Positions 1-10,581 of a stretch of DNA of 64,000 nucleotides are shown here, one piece after another. The stretch comes from Pseudomonas sp. A-RE-19 (GTDB taxonomy: Bacteria; Pseudomonadota; Gammaproteobacteria; Pseudomonadales; Pseudomonadaceae). The translations under genes were made by a program, and so were the position numbers. The stretch spans positions 116,100 through 180,099 of the forward strand of contig NZ_JAHBDQ010000005.1 of assembly GCF_019956555.1 (NCBI RefSeq), in the 5' to 3' direction. The notes under the pieces are model-generated. The model worked only from the letters and a program-made list of their open reading frames with translations. It searched no databases and had not been told where the DNA came from. The stretch's first letter is position 1; every line of letters begins with the position of its first letter.

Positions 1-1162
1 AACCGATCAACCCGATAAACACCAGCATCAGATTGTGCAGTTCATGGGTATACAGCGGCTTTTTCAATTGCAGATAGATCAGCGCAATCAGAATGATCAG
101 GCCCAGCGTCAAATTCAGCAGGCCATTGATTCCCAGTGCGCGGCCCTGTTCCAGCCTGAGGCGGTCCGCCAGGGCATGGCCCAGCAACAACGCCAGGGGC
201 AGCAAGCAAGGCATGATGTAAGTGGGCAATTTGCCGTTGCTCAGGCTGAAAAACGCCAACGGCATCAGCAGCCACAGCAACAGAAAGGCGATGCTGGCTT
301 GATGCCGGGTCTGCCAGGCCTGTTTCAGCGCTGATGGCAGCAACGCCGCCCACGGCAGACTGAATGCCACCAGCAGCGGCAGGTAGAACCACCACGGTGC
401 GTCATGTTGAGCATCATCACCGGCGAAGCGGCGAATGTGTTCGTGCCAGAAGAAGAACCGCCAGTAATCGGGCTCCTGTGCGTGTACTGCCAAAGCCCAC
501 GGCAGGCTCACCGCGATGGCCACGGCAATCGCCACCGGGCCGTAGGTCAGTAATTCCCTCCAGCGCTTTTGCCAGAGCATCCAGGGCAGGGCGATCAGCA
601 CCGGCAGCAGCCAGGCGAGGAAACCCTTGGTCATGAAGCCCATGCCGCAGGCCAGCCCCAGCATCGCCCAAGCGAGCAGACGCGGGCCACGGCCGACGCT
701 GTCCAGCGCAAACCACAAAGCCACCAGGCTCAGGTTGACCCAGAAAGTGAATTGCGGATCGAGGTTGGCATAGCCGGCTTGCCCGGCGACGATCGTGAAG
801 CTCATGTACAGCAGCGCGCAGGCAAAGCTCTTGCGCGGTTCGTTCCACAACCGACGGGCAATCAGGTAACACAGCAATACGCTCAGCCCGGTGCTCAGCG
901 CCGAGGCGAAACGCACGCCAAACAGGTTGTCGCCAAACAGCGCCTGGCCGATGGCGATCATCCAGTAGCCCGCCACCGGTTTTTCGAAGTAACGCAGACT
1001 CATGAAGTGTGGTGACACCCAGTTACCGCTCAGGAGCATGTCCTGGCTGATCTGGGCATAACGGGTTTCATCGGGAATCCATAAGCCGTGGGTGCCCAGC
1101 GGCAGCAAGTACGCCAGCGCAAGAACGACCAGCAATAACGGCAATGCCCAGCGCTTGCTCAT
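1..1162 (-). CDS. arnT: ArnT, 4-amino-4-deoxy-L-arabinose lipid A transferase (C-terminus cut by window edge)
   Basis: Inner-membrane GT39/PMT-family enzyme that moves L-Ara4N from undecaprenyl phosphate to lipid A on the periplasmic side, lowering negative charge and polymyxin binding. The visible ~387 codons begin [13 protein letters not shown] and show the family signature [14 protein letters not shown] (with the catalytic-region DETRY), [15 protein letters not shown] and [10 protein letters not shown], separated by hydrophobic membrane segments. The start is the ATG at 1162-1160, which overlaps the arnD stop as ATGA, so the two are translationally coupled. The frame is still open at position 1, so roughly the last third is missing from this window. 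A closely similar second copy lies at 16977-18698. Identification is firm from sequence and operon context. Confidence 0.95.
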   Translation of the reverse strand, partial: MSKRWALPLLLVVLALAYLLPLGTHGLWIPDETRYAQISQDMLLSGNWVSPHFMSLRYFEKPVAGYWMIAIGQALFGDNLFGVRFASALSTGLSVLLCYLIARRLWNEPRKSFACALLYMSFTIVAGQAGYANLDPQFTFWVNLSLVALWFALDSVGRGPRLLAWAMLGLACGMGFMTKGFLAWLLPVLIALPWMLWQKRWRELLTYGPVAIAVAIAVSLPWALAVHAQEPDYWRFFFWHEHIRRFAGDDAQHDAPWWFYLPLLVAFSLPWAALLPSALKQAWQTRHQASIAFLLLWLLMPLAFFSLSNGKLPTYIMPCLLPLALLLGHALADRLRLEQGRALGINGLLNLTLGLIILIALIYLQLKKPLYTHELHNLMLVFIGLIG

Positions 1163-2043
1163 GCGCCTTGTACCCCCAGCCAACCTTCTCGGCCCTCGAG
1201 GGTGCCGCGCACGACATGGCCCATGGGCAACGTGGCGGGTGCCTCGGGCAGCAGATCGCCCAGGGGTTGGAAATGAATGTCCTGTCGGCGCGCATCGGCC
1301 AGCAGTTGACGAAAATCGTTGGCCATCAGAATCCCTTCTACTTCGGCATGGATCGTGTAGACGTTGAGTGTTTGCGCAGTGAACCGCTCAAGAATGAAAG
1401 TATTGAAGTCCCTGGCCGTAACGGTCGGACCGACCACCTCATCGAAAGTCGGCAGGTCTACCGGGATTTGCGGTGTACCTGGACTTCCATCGGCCAACGT
1501 CGGCAGGAACAGACTCTGGCCCCGACAATCGCTGTTGTAGCGAAAGCCGAAACCCTGTTTGGCCTCGATCACGCGCTCGTCCGCACGCCAGCCGGCGGAC
1601 GCCGAGCACTCTACCTTTTTTCCAAGGATATCGCTGAGACTGTCAACGCCACGGCGAATCTGCTCGATCAGTTGCGCGTCGCTCCAGCGTCCGGCATTGG
1701 CCTGCCAGCCGTGATGATCCCAGGCGTGCAGGCCGACTTCATGCCCGGCCGCCAGGGTCTGACGCATCAGGTGCCCGAGGTCGCGACCGATCGGTTTGCC
1801 CGGCCACGCGGTGCCCGCCAGCAAAATGTCCCAGCCATACAGGCCGGCGGCATTGGAGCGGAGCATCTTCCAGAGAAACTGCGGACGGATCAGGCGCCAC
1901 AAGTGGCGCCCCATGTTGTCTGGCCCGACGCTGAAGAAAAACGTCGCCTTGACCTGTGCTTCATCGAGCATTTCGAGCAACCGAGGCACGCCCTCACGGG
2001 TGCCTCGGTAAGTGTCGACATCGATTCGAAGGCCTGCCTGCAT
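1159..2043 (-). CDS. arnD: ArnD, undecaprenyl-phosphate 4-formamido-arabinose deformylase
   Basis: Polysaccharide-deacetylase (NodB-like) family enzyme that removes the formyl group from undecaprenyl-phospho-Ara4FN, making the step irreversible before flipping to ArnT. The protein starts [15 protein letters not shown], the usual ArnD N-terminus with the metal/catalytic aspartates, followed by [14 protein letters not shown] and the [14 protein letters not shown] metal-site block. I use the ATG at 2043, which overlaps the arnA stop as TGATG; an in-frame TTG one codon upstream is less likely. About 294 residues, the normal family length. Overlap at both ends places it inside the arn operon. Confidence 0.96.
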   Translation of the reverse strand: MQAGLRIDVDTYRGTREGVPRLLEMLDEAQVKATFFFSVGPDNMGRHLWRLIRPQFLWKMLRSNAAGLYGWDILLAGTAWPGKPIGRDLGHLMRQTLAAGHEVGLHAWDHHGWQANAGRWSDAQLIEQIRRGVDSLSDILGKKVECSASAGWRADERVIEAKQGFGFRYNSDCRGQSLFLPTLADGSPGTPQIPVDLPTFDEVVGPTVTARDFNTFILERFTAQTLNVYTIHAEVEGILMANDFRQLLADARRQDIHFQPLGDLLPEAPATLPMGHVVRGTLEGREGWLGVQGA

Positions 2044-4037
2044 CAACGTTTTTTGTCCGCGATTTCGAGCATGGCTTCGCGCAGGAAGAAGTCCAGCGTG
2101 TTGCCGATGGTCTCGTTCATCGCCACCGTGGGTGCCCAGTCAAGCAGACGCTTGGCGTTGGCGATGCTCGGTTTGCGGTGAGACACGTCCTGATAGCCGG
2201 TGCCGTAGAAGGCCTTGCTTTCGATATCGCGGAAACCGGCGAACGGCGGGAAGTTGTCGCGCAGCGGATGAGCCTCGAACTGACGCAGCAGCTCTTCGCC
2301 CAATTGACGAATGCTGGCTTCGTTGTCCGGGTTACCGATGTTGATGATCTGGCCGTTGCAGGCGTCGTTCTCGTTGTCGATGATCCGCGCCAGAGCTTCG
2401 ACGCCATCGGCGATGTCGGTGAAGCAGCGTTTCTGCTCGCCGCCATCGAACAGACGAATCGGTGTGCCTTCCACCAGGTTCAGGATCAGCTGTGTGATGG
2501 CCCGGGAGCTGCCAATGCGCGCCGAGTCCAGACGGTCCAGGCGTGGGCCCATCCAGTTGAAAGGACGGAACAGGGTGAAGTTCAGGCCTTTCTGGCCATA
2601 AGCCCAGATCACCCGGTCGAGCAACTGCTTGGAGATCGAGTAGATCCAGCGTTGCTTGTTGATCGGCCCGACCACCAGGTTGGAACTGTCTTCGTCGAAG
2701 TTGGTGTCCTGGCACATGCCATAGACTTCCGAGGTCGACGGGAAGATCACGCGCTTGTTGTATTTGACGCAGTAGCGAACCAGTTTCAGGTTCTCTTCGA
2801 AATCCAGTTCGAACACCCGTAGTGGATTGCGGGTGTATTCGATCGGCGTGGCGATCGCCACCAGCGGCAGAACCACGTCGCATTTCTTGATGTGGTACTC
2901 GATCCACTCCGAGTGGATGCTGATATCGCCTTCGACGAAGTGGAAATTCGGATGGCTGCGCAGGCGCTCGATGGCGTCCGAGCCGATGTCCAGACCGTAC
3001 ACTTCATACCGGTCGTCACGCAGCAGGCGCTCGGACAGGTGATTGCCGATAAAGCCGTTGACGCCAAGGATCAGCACCCGGGTGCGACGGGGGGCACGAC
3101 CCGACTCGGCGCCACGCAGCACCGAGCCATCGACCAGCCCCAGCTCGTTGGCCAGTTGCGGGCCGCTCAGGTACAGGCCATTGTCGTTACGCTGACCGGC
3201 GTTGATTACCAGTGAGTCTTCACCGCAGGCGATTCGCAATGGATCGACGCTGATGACCCGACCGGGTGCCTGACCTTCGTTGCCCTTGACGACATCCGCG
3301 CTCCAGACAATCAACTTGTGCTCGCCCACGGCACAGAACGCGCCCGGATAAGGCTGGGTCACGGCACGCACCAGATTGAACAGTTCTTCGGCCGGTTTGC
3401 TCCAGACCAGTTTGCCATCCGCTGGAGTACGACGACCAAACACTGTGGCTTTGGATTCGTCCTGTGGGGTTTCGCTGATTTTGCCTTGAAGCAGTGCAGG
3501 CAAAGTGTCTCGCAGCAGATCGCTGGCGGCCTGGCGCAATTTGCCGTGCAGGGTCAGCGCGGTGTCGGTGCGCTCGATCGCCACCCGTTGCTGAGCAATG
3601 ATTGCGCCGGCATCGGCACGTTTGACCATGCGGTGCAGGGTCACGCCGGTTTCGGTTTCACCGTTGACCAACACCCAGTTCGCCGGTGCGCGGCCACGGT
3701 AGCGTGGCAGCAACGAGCCGTGCAGGTTGAACGCGCCTTTGCGGGCCGTGGCCAGCAGTGGTTCGCTCAACAGATTGCGGTAGTAGAACGAAAACAGGTA
3801 ATCGGGGTTGAGCTTGCTGACGCGCTCGATCCACAGCGGATGGTTGGCGTCTTCCGGGGCATGCACCGGAATGCCTTTGCGGGCACACAGCTGTGCAACC
3901 GAGCCATAGAACGCATTTTCCTTCGGGTCATCGGGATGAGTGAACACGGCGGCAATCTCGAAACCGCTGGCAAGCAGGGTTTCGATGCCGGCACAGCCAA
4001 TATCGTGATAAGCGAAAACAACAGCTTTTGCACTCAT
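2043..4037 (-). CDS. arnA: ArnA, bifunctional UDP-Ara4N formyltransferase / UDP-glucuronate C4 decarboxylase
   Basis: Cytoplasmic two-domain enzyme of the Ara4N pathway. Residues ~1-300 are the formyltransferase (folate-type [14 protein letters not shown] motif with the catalytic HxSLLPxxxG pattern). Residues ~315-660 are the NAD-binding oxidative decarboxylase, with [10 protein letters not shown] as Rossmann loop, FPSTSEVYG, and YSISKQ for the Tyr-Lys catalytic pair. At 664 residues it matches full-length ArnA. Start ATG at 4037 overlaps the arnC stop (ATGA). Both catalytic halves look intact, so UDP-GlcA should be converted to UDP-Ara4O and, after ArnB, formylated. Confidence 0.97.
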   Translation of the reverse strand: MSAKAVVFAYHDIGCAGIETLLASGFEIAAVFTHPDDPKENAFYGSVAQLCARKGIPVHAPEDANHPLWIERVSKLNPDYLFSFYYRNLLSEPLLATARKGAFNLHGSLLPRYRGRAPANWVLVNGETETGVTLHRMVKRADAGAIIAQQRVAIERTDTALTLHGKLRQAASDLLRDTLPALLQGKISETPQDESKATVFGRRTPADGKLVWSKPAEELFNLVRAVTQPYPGAFCAVGEHKLIVWSADVVKGNEGQAPGRVISVDPLRIACGEDSLVINAGQRNDNGLYLSGPQLANELGLVDGSVLRGAESGRAPRRTRVLILGVNGFIGNHLSERLLRDDRYEVYGLDIGSDAIERLRSHPNFHFVEGDISIHSEWIEYHIKKCDVVLPLVAIATPIEYTRNPLRVFELDFEENLKLVRYCVKYNKRVIFPSTSEVYGMCQDTNFDEDSSNLVVGPINKQRWIYSISKQLLDRVIWAYGQKGLNFTLFRPFNWMGPRLDRLDSARIGSSRAITQLILNLVEGTPIRLFDGGEQKRCFTDIADGVEALARIIDNENDACNGQIINIGNPDNEASIRQLGEELLRQFEAHPLRDNFPPFAGFRDIESKAFYGTGYQDVSHRKPSIANAKRLLDWAPTVAMNETIGNTLDFFLREAMLEIADKKR

Positions 4038-5053
4038 GAGAGAACCTGATCTGAAGAAGTGGAAGTGAGACCGTCAACGGTGACAGCGGGGGCAGGAACA
4101 GAGGGGGTGCTACGCAAAACCTTTTCGATAAAAAACCGTGGACGCGCCCGGACGTCGCTGTACATGCGGCCCAGGTACTCACCCAACAGACCCATGCCAA
4201 TGAATTGGCCGCCGGTGAAAACGAACAGCACGGCGAACAGGACGAATGTGCCGCCACCGGCCCAACCGGCACCGAAAACCAGGCGCAGCACAACCAACGC
4301 GATGGCGAATAGCACTCCGAGCGTCGCCATGCAGAAGCCGACGATGCTCAGTAATCGCAGCGGAGTCGTGGTCATGCAGGTGATCAGGTCGAACATCAGG
4401 TTGACCAGGCGCATCGGGCTGTATTTGGATTCACCGTGTTCGCGCTCGGCGTGGGTCACCAGAATTTCGGTGGTGTGCCGGGCGAAGCTGTTGGCCAGGA
4501 TCGGAATGAACGTACTGCGTTCACGACAGGCGAGCATGGCGTCGACGATAGTCCGGCGGTAGGCGCGCAGCATGCAGCCGTAGTCGCTCATGGCAACGCC
4601 GGTGGAGCGCTGCACGGCGAGGTTGATCAGCTTCGACGGCCAGCGACGCAGGGCCGAGTCCTGACGGTTGTTGCGCACCGTGGCGACCACGTCGTAGCCC
4701 AGTTCGGCCTGAGCCACCAGCCGCGGGATTTCTTCAGGCGGATTTTGCAGGTCGGCGTCGAGGGTGATGACCACATCGCCCTTGCACTGTTCGAACCCGG
4801 CCATGATCGCCGCGTGCTGGCCGTAGTTGCGGTTGAGAATGACCGCCACCACCGGGCTGCCGTCGCGACTGGCAGCGTCCTCGAGGATTTGCGCAGAGTT
4901 GTCGCGGCTGCCGTCATCGACCAACACAATTTCGTAATCATGGTGCAGTTGCCGGCACGCCGCTTCGGTGCGACGGAGCAACTCGGGCAGGCTGTCTTGC
5001 TCGTTGTAGACCGGGATGACGATTGATACGCAACGGATCGGATAAGGTTTCAC
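4034..5053 (-). CDS. arnC: ArnC, undecaprenyl-phosphate Ara4FN transferase
   Basis: GT2-family membrane glycosyltransferase that links Ara4FN from the UDP donor to undecaprenyl phosphate on the cytoplasmic face. The N-terminal domain shows [27 protein letters not shown] and [15 protein letters not shown] (DxD-type nucleotide/metal site). Two C-terminal membrane segments follow (about residues 235-310), including the [17 protein letters not shown] block typical of ArnC/GtrB. The start codon is GTG at 5053, overlapping the arnB stop as GTGA. 339 residues, slightly longer than the Escherichia protein because of an extended C-terminal tail. Confidence 0.96.
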   Translation of the reverse strand: MKPYPIRCVSIVIPVYNEQDSLPELLRRTEAACRQLHHDYEIVLVDDGSRDNSAQILEDAASRDGSPVVAVILNRNYGQHAAIMAGFEQCKGDVVITLDADLQNPPEEIPRLVAQAELGYDVVATVRNNRQDSALRRWPSKLINLAVQRSTGVAMSDYGCMLRAYRRTIVDAMLACRERSTFIPILANSFARHTTEILVTHAEREHGESKYSPMRLVNLMFDLITCMTTTPLRLLSIVGFCMATLGVLFAIALVVLRLVFGAGWAGGGTFVLFAVLFVFTGGQFIGMGLLGEYLGRMYSDVRARPRFFIEKVLRSTPSVPAPAVTVDGLTSTSSDQVLS

Positions 5054-6198
5054 AGGCTTCTGTCCAGTGTTTTTTCAATGGCGCCGACGACACGATCGAC
5101 GTCATCGCAGGTCATGTCGGGGAACAACGGGATCGAACACAGCCGCGCCGAGTTCCATTCGGTGTTGGGCAGGTAGATGTTGGGGAAACGCTGCCGGTAG
5201 TAAGTGTGCAGGTGGGTGGCGATGAAGTGAATGCCGGTACCGATGTTCTGTTCCTGCAAAGCCTTCATGAACGCCTCGCGGTCCAGCCCGCAACGTTCGG
5301 CGTCGATGCGCAGGATGAACAGGTGCCAGGCGTGCTGCTGTGCATACTCCGGAATGGCCAGCGGTTGCACCGGCAAACCTTCCAGGCGTTGCAAATAGGT
5401 CTGGGCCAGTTCCGTGCGCCTGGCGTTGATCGCATCCAGACGCTCCAGCTGTACCAGGGCGATGGCGGCATTGATGTCGGCCAGGTTGTACTTGAAGCCC
5501 GGTTCGATCACTTGGGCCTGGGGTTTGCGGCCGTGGGTCAGGCGGTCGTAAGCGTCAACGCCCAGGCCATGAAACTTGAGCATGCGCACACGAGTGGCCA
5601 AAGCATCATCGTCGCTGACAAACATGGCGCCCTCGGCGCAGGTCATGTTCTTGATCGCGTGGAACGAGAAGATCGCCGTGCCTTGGGCGCCGACGTGACG
5701 ACCTTTGTAGAAAGTGCCTGCTGCATGAGCCGCATCTTCGATGACGGCGATGCCATGTTTGTCGGCCAGTGCGTAGAGTGGGTCCAGGTCGAACGCCGCG
5801 CCGGCGTAATGTACCGGAACGATGGCCTTGGTACGTGGCGTGATCGCCGCTTCGATGCTCGCCAGATCACTCATCAACGTGTTGCGGTCAACGTCGACGA
5901 AAACCGGTGTCGCGCCGAGCAGGCAGATCATGTTGGCGGTCGACACCCAGGTTTGGGACGGTGTGATGACTTCATCGCCGGGACCGATGCCCAAGGCCAA
6001 TAAGGTAATGTGCATGCCGCCGGTGGCCGAGGACAATGCCACGGCATGACGACAGCCGACATAGTGGGCGAAGTGTTCTTCCAGTTGCTGGTTTTTCGGG
6101 CCGGTAGTGATCCAGCCAGAGCGCAGTACTTGCTCTACGGCAGCAATTTCTTCATCGCCAATACTGGGGCGGGAGAAGGGTAGAAACGCCTGACTCAT
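5050..6198 (-). CDS. arnB: ArnB, UDP-4-amino-4-deoxy-L-arabinose-oxoglutarate aminotransferase
   Basis: PLP-dependent DegT/DnrJ/EryC1 aminotransferase that converts UDP-Ara4O to UDP-Ara4N using glutamate. Key blocks are [15 protein letters not shown] (phosphate pocket), [11 protein letters not shown], and [14 protein letters not shown], whose lysine forms the PLP Schiff base. I start at the ATG at 6198 (MSQAFLPF), which has GAGG five bases upstream; an in-frame GTG two codons earlier would place that site inside the gene. 382 residues, normal. It is the first gene of the operon, with 446 bases of non-coding sequence upstream. Confidence 0.96.
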   Translation of the reverse strand: MSQAFLPFSRPSIGDEEIAAVEQVLRSGWITTGPKNQQLEEHFAHYVGCRHAVALSSATGGMHITLLALGIGPGDEVITPSQTWVSTANMICLLGATPVFVDVDRNTLMSDLASIEAAITPRTKAIVPVHYAGAAFDLDPLYALADKHGIAVIEDAAHAAGTFYKGRHVGAQGTAIFSFHAIKNMTCAEGAMFVSDDDALATRVRMLKFHGLGVDAYDRLTHGRKPQAQVIEPGFKYNLADINAAIALVQLERLDAINARRTELAQTYLQRLEGLPVQPLAIPEYAQQHAWHLFILRIDAERCGLDREAFMKALQEQNIGTGIHFIATHLHTYYRQRFPNIYLPNTEWNSARLCSIPLFPDMTCDDVDRVVGAIEKTLDRSL

Positions 6199-6644
6199 GA
6201 GCACCTCGGAACTTGAAAATGAATAACCATGAAGGTTAAAAGCACTGGATCCAATGGCAGAGTAGACGCCAAAACAAAAGCTGCATCAAGCAGTTGCCGG
6301 AAATTTGTGACAAATTACATCGGTTGATTTCTCGTGTCATGGTCAGCACGTTGGACGCCCACAAAGGCGTCATCTCGGACCCCATTGAGGTTAAGCGTGA
6401 TTTTGTGAAAGGAATATGAAAAACCGGTGGGCGATTCGTTTATCTCGAGCTCATACAGCCACTGTTCAGGCTGCTGCCGCTCATCGCGCTTTTTATAGGG
6501 GAAGGCGTACACAAGTGCCCGCCTTAATGGACTTGTGCTGCATTGCTTAGTTGTTTTTTGAACTGTTTTCATTCAAAGCGATTTCGCTTGATTGACCGAT
6601 TCAAAAGCTTCAAAAACCAACCTGTTGACCCTGGTGCCAGTCCG
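6199..6644. other. Intergenic region upstream of arnB and downstream of the iron ABC operon
   Basis: No convincing gene. An 85-codon minus-strand frame at 6315-6572 has no good ribosome-binding site and no family I recognise. The region must contain the arnB promoter. Reading toward arnB there is a loose TTGATG / 17 bases / TCTACT pair around 6250-6285, which is only a weak sigma-70 candidate. I looked for a CTTAAG-type PmrA repeat and a GTTTA-type PhoP repeat and could not find a good match. No clear terminator for the upstream ABC operon was seen. Confidence 0.4.
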
Positions 6645-7730
6645 TTAAAGCACGGAACCTGTGGAAGCGCTCAGTACATGAGCATGGCCGATGGTCGACA
6701 CATGAACCTCGCTGCCAGCGGGTGGCGCGTGCATGCCGGAACTGCGCACCAGCAATGAACGCCCCGGACGTTCATCCGCCGCCAACGACTGCAATTCCAC
6801 GGTCAAGGTGCAGGTGTTTCCGCCGAAATCGCACTCGGTGACCACACCGCGACAGCCGTCCGGTTGCGCCAGGCCGTGGGGTGCGCTGATCAGCTGAAGT
6901 TGCTCGGGGCGCAGCATGATTTGCGCTGATCCGTTGTTTCTGTGGTTGTCGACCGGTATGCGACCCAGATCGCAATGAGCCCAACCTGCTTCGATTCTGG
7001 CCGGCATGATCACGGCGTCCCCGAGAAACAGGGCGGTTTGTTCATCTGCGGGATAGCGATAAAGGTCCAGCGGACGTCCGGATTGGACTAACCGGCCCTG
7101 ACGCATCACCGCCAACTGATCGGCGAACGACAACGCTTCACTTTGATCGTGTGTCACCAGAATGGTCGTGACACCGGCGTCTGCCAGAAGCCGTGCGACC
7201 AATTTGCGCATGGCGGCGCGCAAACCGGTATCGAGCGCCGAAAACGGCTCGTCCAGCAACATCAATCGTGGCTGTTGCGCCAGGGCCCGGGCCAGCGCGA
7301 CACGCTGTTGCTGGCCGCCGGAGAGTTCATGCGGCCAACGATTGGCCATGCTCGCATCCAGCGCCACGCTGTCCATCAACTCAGCGATACGCTCCTGTTT
7401 GGCAATGCCCTTGGCCGCAAGCCCGAAACCGATGTTGGCGGCTACGGTCATGTGCGGGAACAGTGCGCCATCCTGCGGAACATAGCCGATCAACCGTTGA
7501 TGCGCGGGTACCTCGTGGCTGCTGTCGACCAGCGTCTGACCATTGAGCGAAAGGCTGCCCGAGTCCGGGAATTCGAAACCGGCGATCATTCGCAGCAAGG
7601 TGGTCTTGCCCGAACCGGACGGGCCGACGATAACCGTACGGCTTCCTGTCGGCACCGACAGGTTGATGTTCTCCAGGGCTCGGTGAGAACCGTAGGACTT
7701 GCAGATCGAGTGGAGTTCAAGAGCGTTCAT
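6645..7730 (-). CDS. fbpC: Ferric-iron ABC transporter, ATP-binding subunit (FbpC type)
   Basis: Cytoplasmic ATPase of an iron(III) importer. It has Walker [10 protein letters not shown], the Q-loop region, the signature [15 protein letters not shown], Walker [13 protein letters not shown] and a switch histidine in [16 protein letters not shown]-like regulatory domain follows from about residue 240 to 360. 361 residues matches FbpC/FutC length. The start ATG at 7730 overlaps the permease stop by four bases. It is the last gene of the fbpABC-type operon read on the minus strand. The specificity for iron is inferred from the binding protein and the Fur-like site; a related role in other trivalent cations cannot be excluded. 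Confidence 0.88.
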   Translation of the reverse strand: MNALELHSICKSYGSHRALENINLSVPTGSRTVIVGPSGSGKTTLLRMIAGFEFPDSGSLSLNGQTLVDSSHEVPAHQRLIGYVPQDGALFPHMTVAANIGFGLAAKGIAKQERIAELMDSVALDASMANRWPHELSGGQQQRVALARALAQQPRLMLLDEPFSALDTGLRAAMRKLVARLLADAGVTTILVTHDQSEALSFADQLAVMRQGRLVQSGRPLDLYRYPADEQTALFLGDAVIMPARIEAGWAHCDLGRIPVDNHRNNGSAQIMLRPEQLQLISAPHGLAQPDGCRGVVTECDFGGNTCTLTVELQSLAADERPGRSLLVRSSGMHAPPAGSEVHVSTIGHAHVLSASTGSVL

Positions 7731-9328
7731 CGGCCAGCCGTGCGTTTGGATTGGTGATAAAGAAGTCCGGTCAACGGAAGCGACTGCAGAATCATGAGCA
7801 AGGCATAGGGCGCCGCGGCCGCATAGTCGATTTCACTGGTCATTGCCCAGAAACCGGTGGCCAGGGTGCGCGTGCCATTGGGGGCGAGCAGCAGGGTCGC
7901 GGTCAACTCATTGCTGACCGCCAGAAACACCAACGCAGCGCCAGCGGCAGCACCGGGTGCAGCCAGACGCAAAGTGATCAGCCACAACGCCCGAGCGGGC
8001 GAACGGCCGAGGCTGCGGGCCATGTTCTCCAGCTCCACCGGCGCCTGGGCGATGCCTGCGCGCAAACTCACCAGGGCGCGGGGCAAAAACATCAGTAAAT
8101 AAGCCAGCAGCACTGTGAAGGTGGTCTGGTAAATCGGCCGGGCAAAATGAATCGTCAGGGTCACCAATGCCAGCGCGACGACAATCCCCGGCAACGCGCT
8201 GGTAATGTAGTTGCAGCTTTCCAGCACGCGCTGCAACGGGCCCGGCGAGCGAATCGACAGCCAGGCAATCGGGATGGCCGCGCATGTAGTAATGAGCGCG
8301 CCAGCGGCCCCGAGCATGAGCGTTTGTTCCAGCGCCGGCAGCAGTTCGCTCAGTTGCCAGACTTGTGCGCCACCGGCGATCAGCCATTTACCAAGGGTGA
8401 TCAACGGCACACCGAGTGCCAGAGCACAGGTCATGCCTTGCAGCATGAACGCGAGCAGGGTGGTGCGCAAATTCAGACGCACGATCCTTTGTTCGCGCGC
8501 GCTTCCCGACCCGACCCGGGCGTAACGCGCCGTGCCGCGGGCAGCCGACTCGGCAGTCAGCATGGCCAGGCAGCAGAGTGCGAGGACGCCGGCCAGCATA
8601 TGGGCGGCAGGCCCGTTGAAGGTGGACTTGAACTGATCGAAGATGGCCGTGGTGAAGGTGTCGAAGCGGATCATCGCGTACAGACCGTACTCAGCCAGCA
8701 GGTGCAGCCCCACCAGCAAGGCACCGCCACAGATGGCCAGGCGCAATTGCGGCAGCACCACGCGAAAAAACACCGCCCAGGGCTTGAGCCCCAACGACTC
8801 GGAGACATCTTCGATGGCCGGATCGAGCCGGCGCAACGTCGCCGCTATCGGTAGGTAAAGAAACGGGAAATAGGCGATGACCGAAACCAGAACGCCGGCA
8901 AACAGCCCGTGAATCGGTGGGACCAGACTGACCCAGGCATAGCTGTGAACGAATGCCGGCACCGCCAGCGGCGCCGTCGCCAACAGCGACCACCAACGCC
9001 GCCCCGGCAAGTTGGTGCGTTCCGTCAACCAGGCCAGCGCCAGCCCTAGCGCGATGCACAAGGGAATGGTGAGCAACACCAGCAACGCGGTGTTGATCAC
9101 CAACTCGCCGACACGTGGGCGCCATACCAGCGTCACAAGCGTCGCCCAGCCGGTCTGTACCGACACGCCGATGACGAAAGCAATCGGCAGTAACGCCAGC
9201 AATGACACCAGCACCGACAAACCAATCACCCATGCACCACCGCGGCCCGCGAAGAGGCCGCGAGAGCGTGTGCGCAAGTTTGCAGAGGGCGCCGCAGCGA
9301 CCTCCACCGGTAGAGTTTCAGGAAGCAA
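7727..9328 (-). CDS. fbpB: Ferric-iron ABC transporter, fused two-half permease (FbpB type)
   Basis: Inner-membrane permease of 533 residues containing two binding-protein-dependent transport modules in tandem, as in FbpB. The EAA-type loops are visible as [18 protein letters not shown] in the first half and [18 protein letters not shown] in the second. About 12 hydrophobic segments are apparent. The start is a TTG at 9328 placed directly against the stop of the binding-protein gene (TAATTG), with AGGG nine bases upstream. No nearer ATG or GTG fits the N-terminus better, so a rare start is likely. Confidence 0.88.
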   Translation of the reverse strand: MLPETLPVEVAAAPSANLRTRSRGLFAGRGGAWVIGLSVLVSLLALLPIAFVIGVSVQTGWATLVTLVWRPRVGELVINTALLVLLTIPLCIALGLALAWLTERTNLPGRRWWSLLATAPLAVPAFVHSYAWVSLVPPIHGLFAGVLVSVIAYFPFLYLPIAATLRRLDPAIEDVSESLGLKPWAVFFRVVLPQLRLAICGGALLVGLHLLAEYGLYAMIRFDTFTTAIFDQFKSTFNGPAAHMLAGVLALCCLAMLTAESAARGTARYARVGSGSAREQRIVRLNLRTTLLAFMLQGMTCALALGVPLITLGKWLIAGGAQVWQLSELLPALEQTLMLGAAGALITTCAAIPIAWLSIRSPGPLQRVLESCNYITSALPGIVVALALVTLTIHFARPIYQTTFTVLLAYLLMFLPRALVSLRAGIAQAPVELENMARSLGRSPARALWLITLRLAAPGAAAGAALVFLAVSNELTATLLLAPNGTRTLATGFWAMTSEIDYAAAAPYALLMILQSLPLTGLLYHQSKRTAGR

Positions 9329-10345
9329 TTAGAGCAACCCTGCCTGGGTCATCAGCTCTACCGCTTTTTTGCTGTCGAGTTTCGAGACGTCGACAGCCGG
9401 GGCGTCGAGTTGCTGCAGCGGTACCAGTTTCGGGTTGGATTCTGCGTTCTTGCCCACGGCGTATTCAAACGAGTTGCCGTTCTTGAGGATCGCCTGGCCG
9501 TCTTTGCCGGTAATCCATTTCAGGAATGCCTGGGCCTGTTCCTTGTGTTGGCTGGAGGCCAGAACGCCGCCACCGGACAGACTGACAAACGCACCTGGAT
9601 CCTTGTGTTTGAAGTAGTGCAGCGAGGTGTTCTTGCTGTTCTCGCCGGTCTTGGACTGATCGACGAAGCTGTAATAGTGATAGATCACGCCACTATCGAT
9701 CTGACCGGCGTTGACCGCCTTGAGCACGGCGCTGTTGCCCCGGTAAGCGGTGAAGTTGGTTTTCATGGCTTTCAACCAGTCGAGGGTAGCGGCTTCCCCC
9801 TTGAGTTCCAGCACGGCAGCGACGATGGCCTGGAAGTCGGCACCGGCCGGCGAAGCGGCCCAGCGACCTTTCCAGTTCGGTGCGGCGAGGTCCATCAGCG
9901 ATTTTGGCAAGTCTGCTTCGGCCAGCTTGCTCGGGTTGTACACGAACACCGTGGAGCGTGCGGCAATCCCTACCCATTTGCCATGCGCCGGACGATAGGT
10001 CGCGCCCACTTGTTCCAGCGTGGTCGGCGCAACCGGTGCAAACAGCCCCGCGTTGTCGACCAGCACCATTGCCGGGGAGTTTTCGGTCAGGAACACGTCG
10101 GCCGGGGAAGCTGCACCTTCCTGCACCAGCTGATTGCCCATCTCGGTGTCGTCGCCATTGCGCACGGTCACTTTGATGCCGGTTTCCTTGGTGAAACCTT
10201 CGACCCAGGATTTGGTCAGGCTTTCGTGTTGAGCGTTGTAGACCACGATACCGTCAGCCTGCGCGGCGGCATACACGTGACCGGCGCCGAGGAAAGCTGT
10301 GGTCAGCAACGCTGTTTTAAGGAACGAGGGGATGCGGGAAATCAT
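9329..10345 (-). CDS. fbpA: Ferric-iron ABC transporter, periplasmic binding protein (FbpA type)
   Basis: Periplasmic solute-binding protein with an N-terminal signal peptide (MISRIPSFLKTALLTTAFLG, cleavage near VYA-AAQA). The mature part begins IVVYNAQHESLT, and the iron-coordinating tyrosine pair appears as IYHYYSF. 338 residues, usual for FbpA. I place the start at the ATG at 10345, 40 codons inside the longest open frame, because this gives a proper signal peptide and has AGGAG upstream. The gene heads a three-gene operon and has a Fur-like palindrome ~55-70 bases upstream, consistent with iron repression. Confidence 0.9.
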   Translation of the reverse strand: MISRIPSFLKTALLTTAFLGAGHVYAAAQADGIVVYNAQHESLTKSWVEGFTKETGIKVTVRNGDDTEMGNQLVQEGAASPADVFLTENSPAMVLVDNAGLFAPVAPTTLEQVGATYRPAHGKWVGIAARSTVFVYNPSKLAEADLPKSLMDLAAPNWKGRWAASPAGADFQAIVAAVLELKGEAATLDWLKAMKTNFTAYRGNSAVLKAVNAGQIDSGVIYHYYSFVDQSKTGENSKNTSLHYFKHKDPGAFVSLSGGGVLASSQHKEQAQAFLKWITGKDGQAILKNGNSFEYAVGKNAESNPKLVPLQQLDAPAVDVSKLDSKKAVELMTQAGLL

Positions 10346-10396
10346 TCGGTCGACGGCTCCTGTCTTTTTAGTACGCTCGCGCAGATTCATTAGCGG

Positions 10397-10415
10397 AACA
10401 ATGCGAATCATTTGC
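10397..10415 (-). promoter_or_regulatory. Fur-box-like palindrome upstream of fbpA
   Basis: The 19 bases AACAATGCGAATCATTTGC match the Fur consensus (GATAATGATAATCATTATC) at 13 of 19 positions by eye, including the whole AATCATT core. The position, 52-70 bases upstream of the fbpA start, fits promoter overlap and iron repression. Confidence 0.65.
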
Positions 10416-10581
10416 ATGTTTGAGGCGCAGCGAATGTAGAGCGCAATATGAGAAAAAAACGTCAAAAAAACCGTTAATAGATGTCATTTTAATGTCGACG
10501 GAAAGCCCGAACCGATGCTGTGGTGGGCAACTATCAAACGATATCGTCGATCAGAATAGGGTTTTGGGCGCGGCTGCAAAC

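Noticed and set aside
1144..2181. 345-codon plus-strand open frame opposite arnD/arnA
   Set aside because: Shadow frame: low-complexity composition and fully antisense to confidently identified arn genes.
6199..6400. PmrA or PhoP operator before arnB
   Set aside because: I looked for CTTAAG- and GTTTA-type direct repeats and found none that is convincing, although regulation by these systems is common for arn operons.
6315..6572. 85-codon minus-strand open frame upstream of arnB
   Set aside because: No clear ribosome-binding site, no recognisable family and it lies where the arnB promoter must be; I treat it as non-coding.
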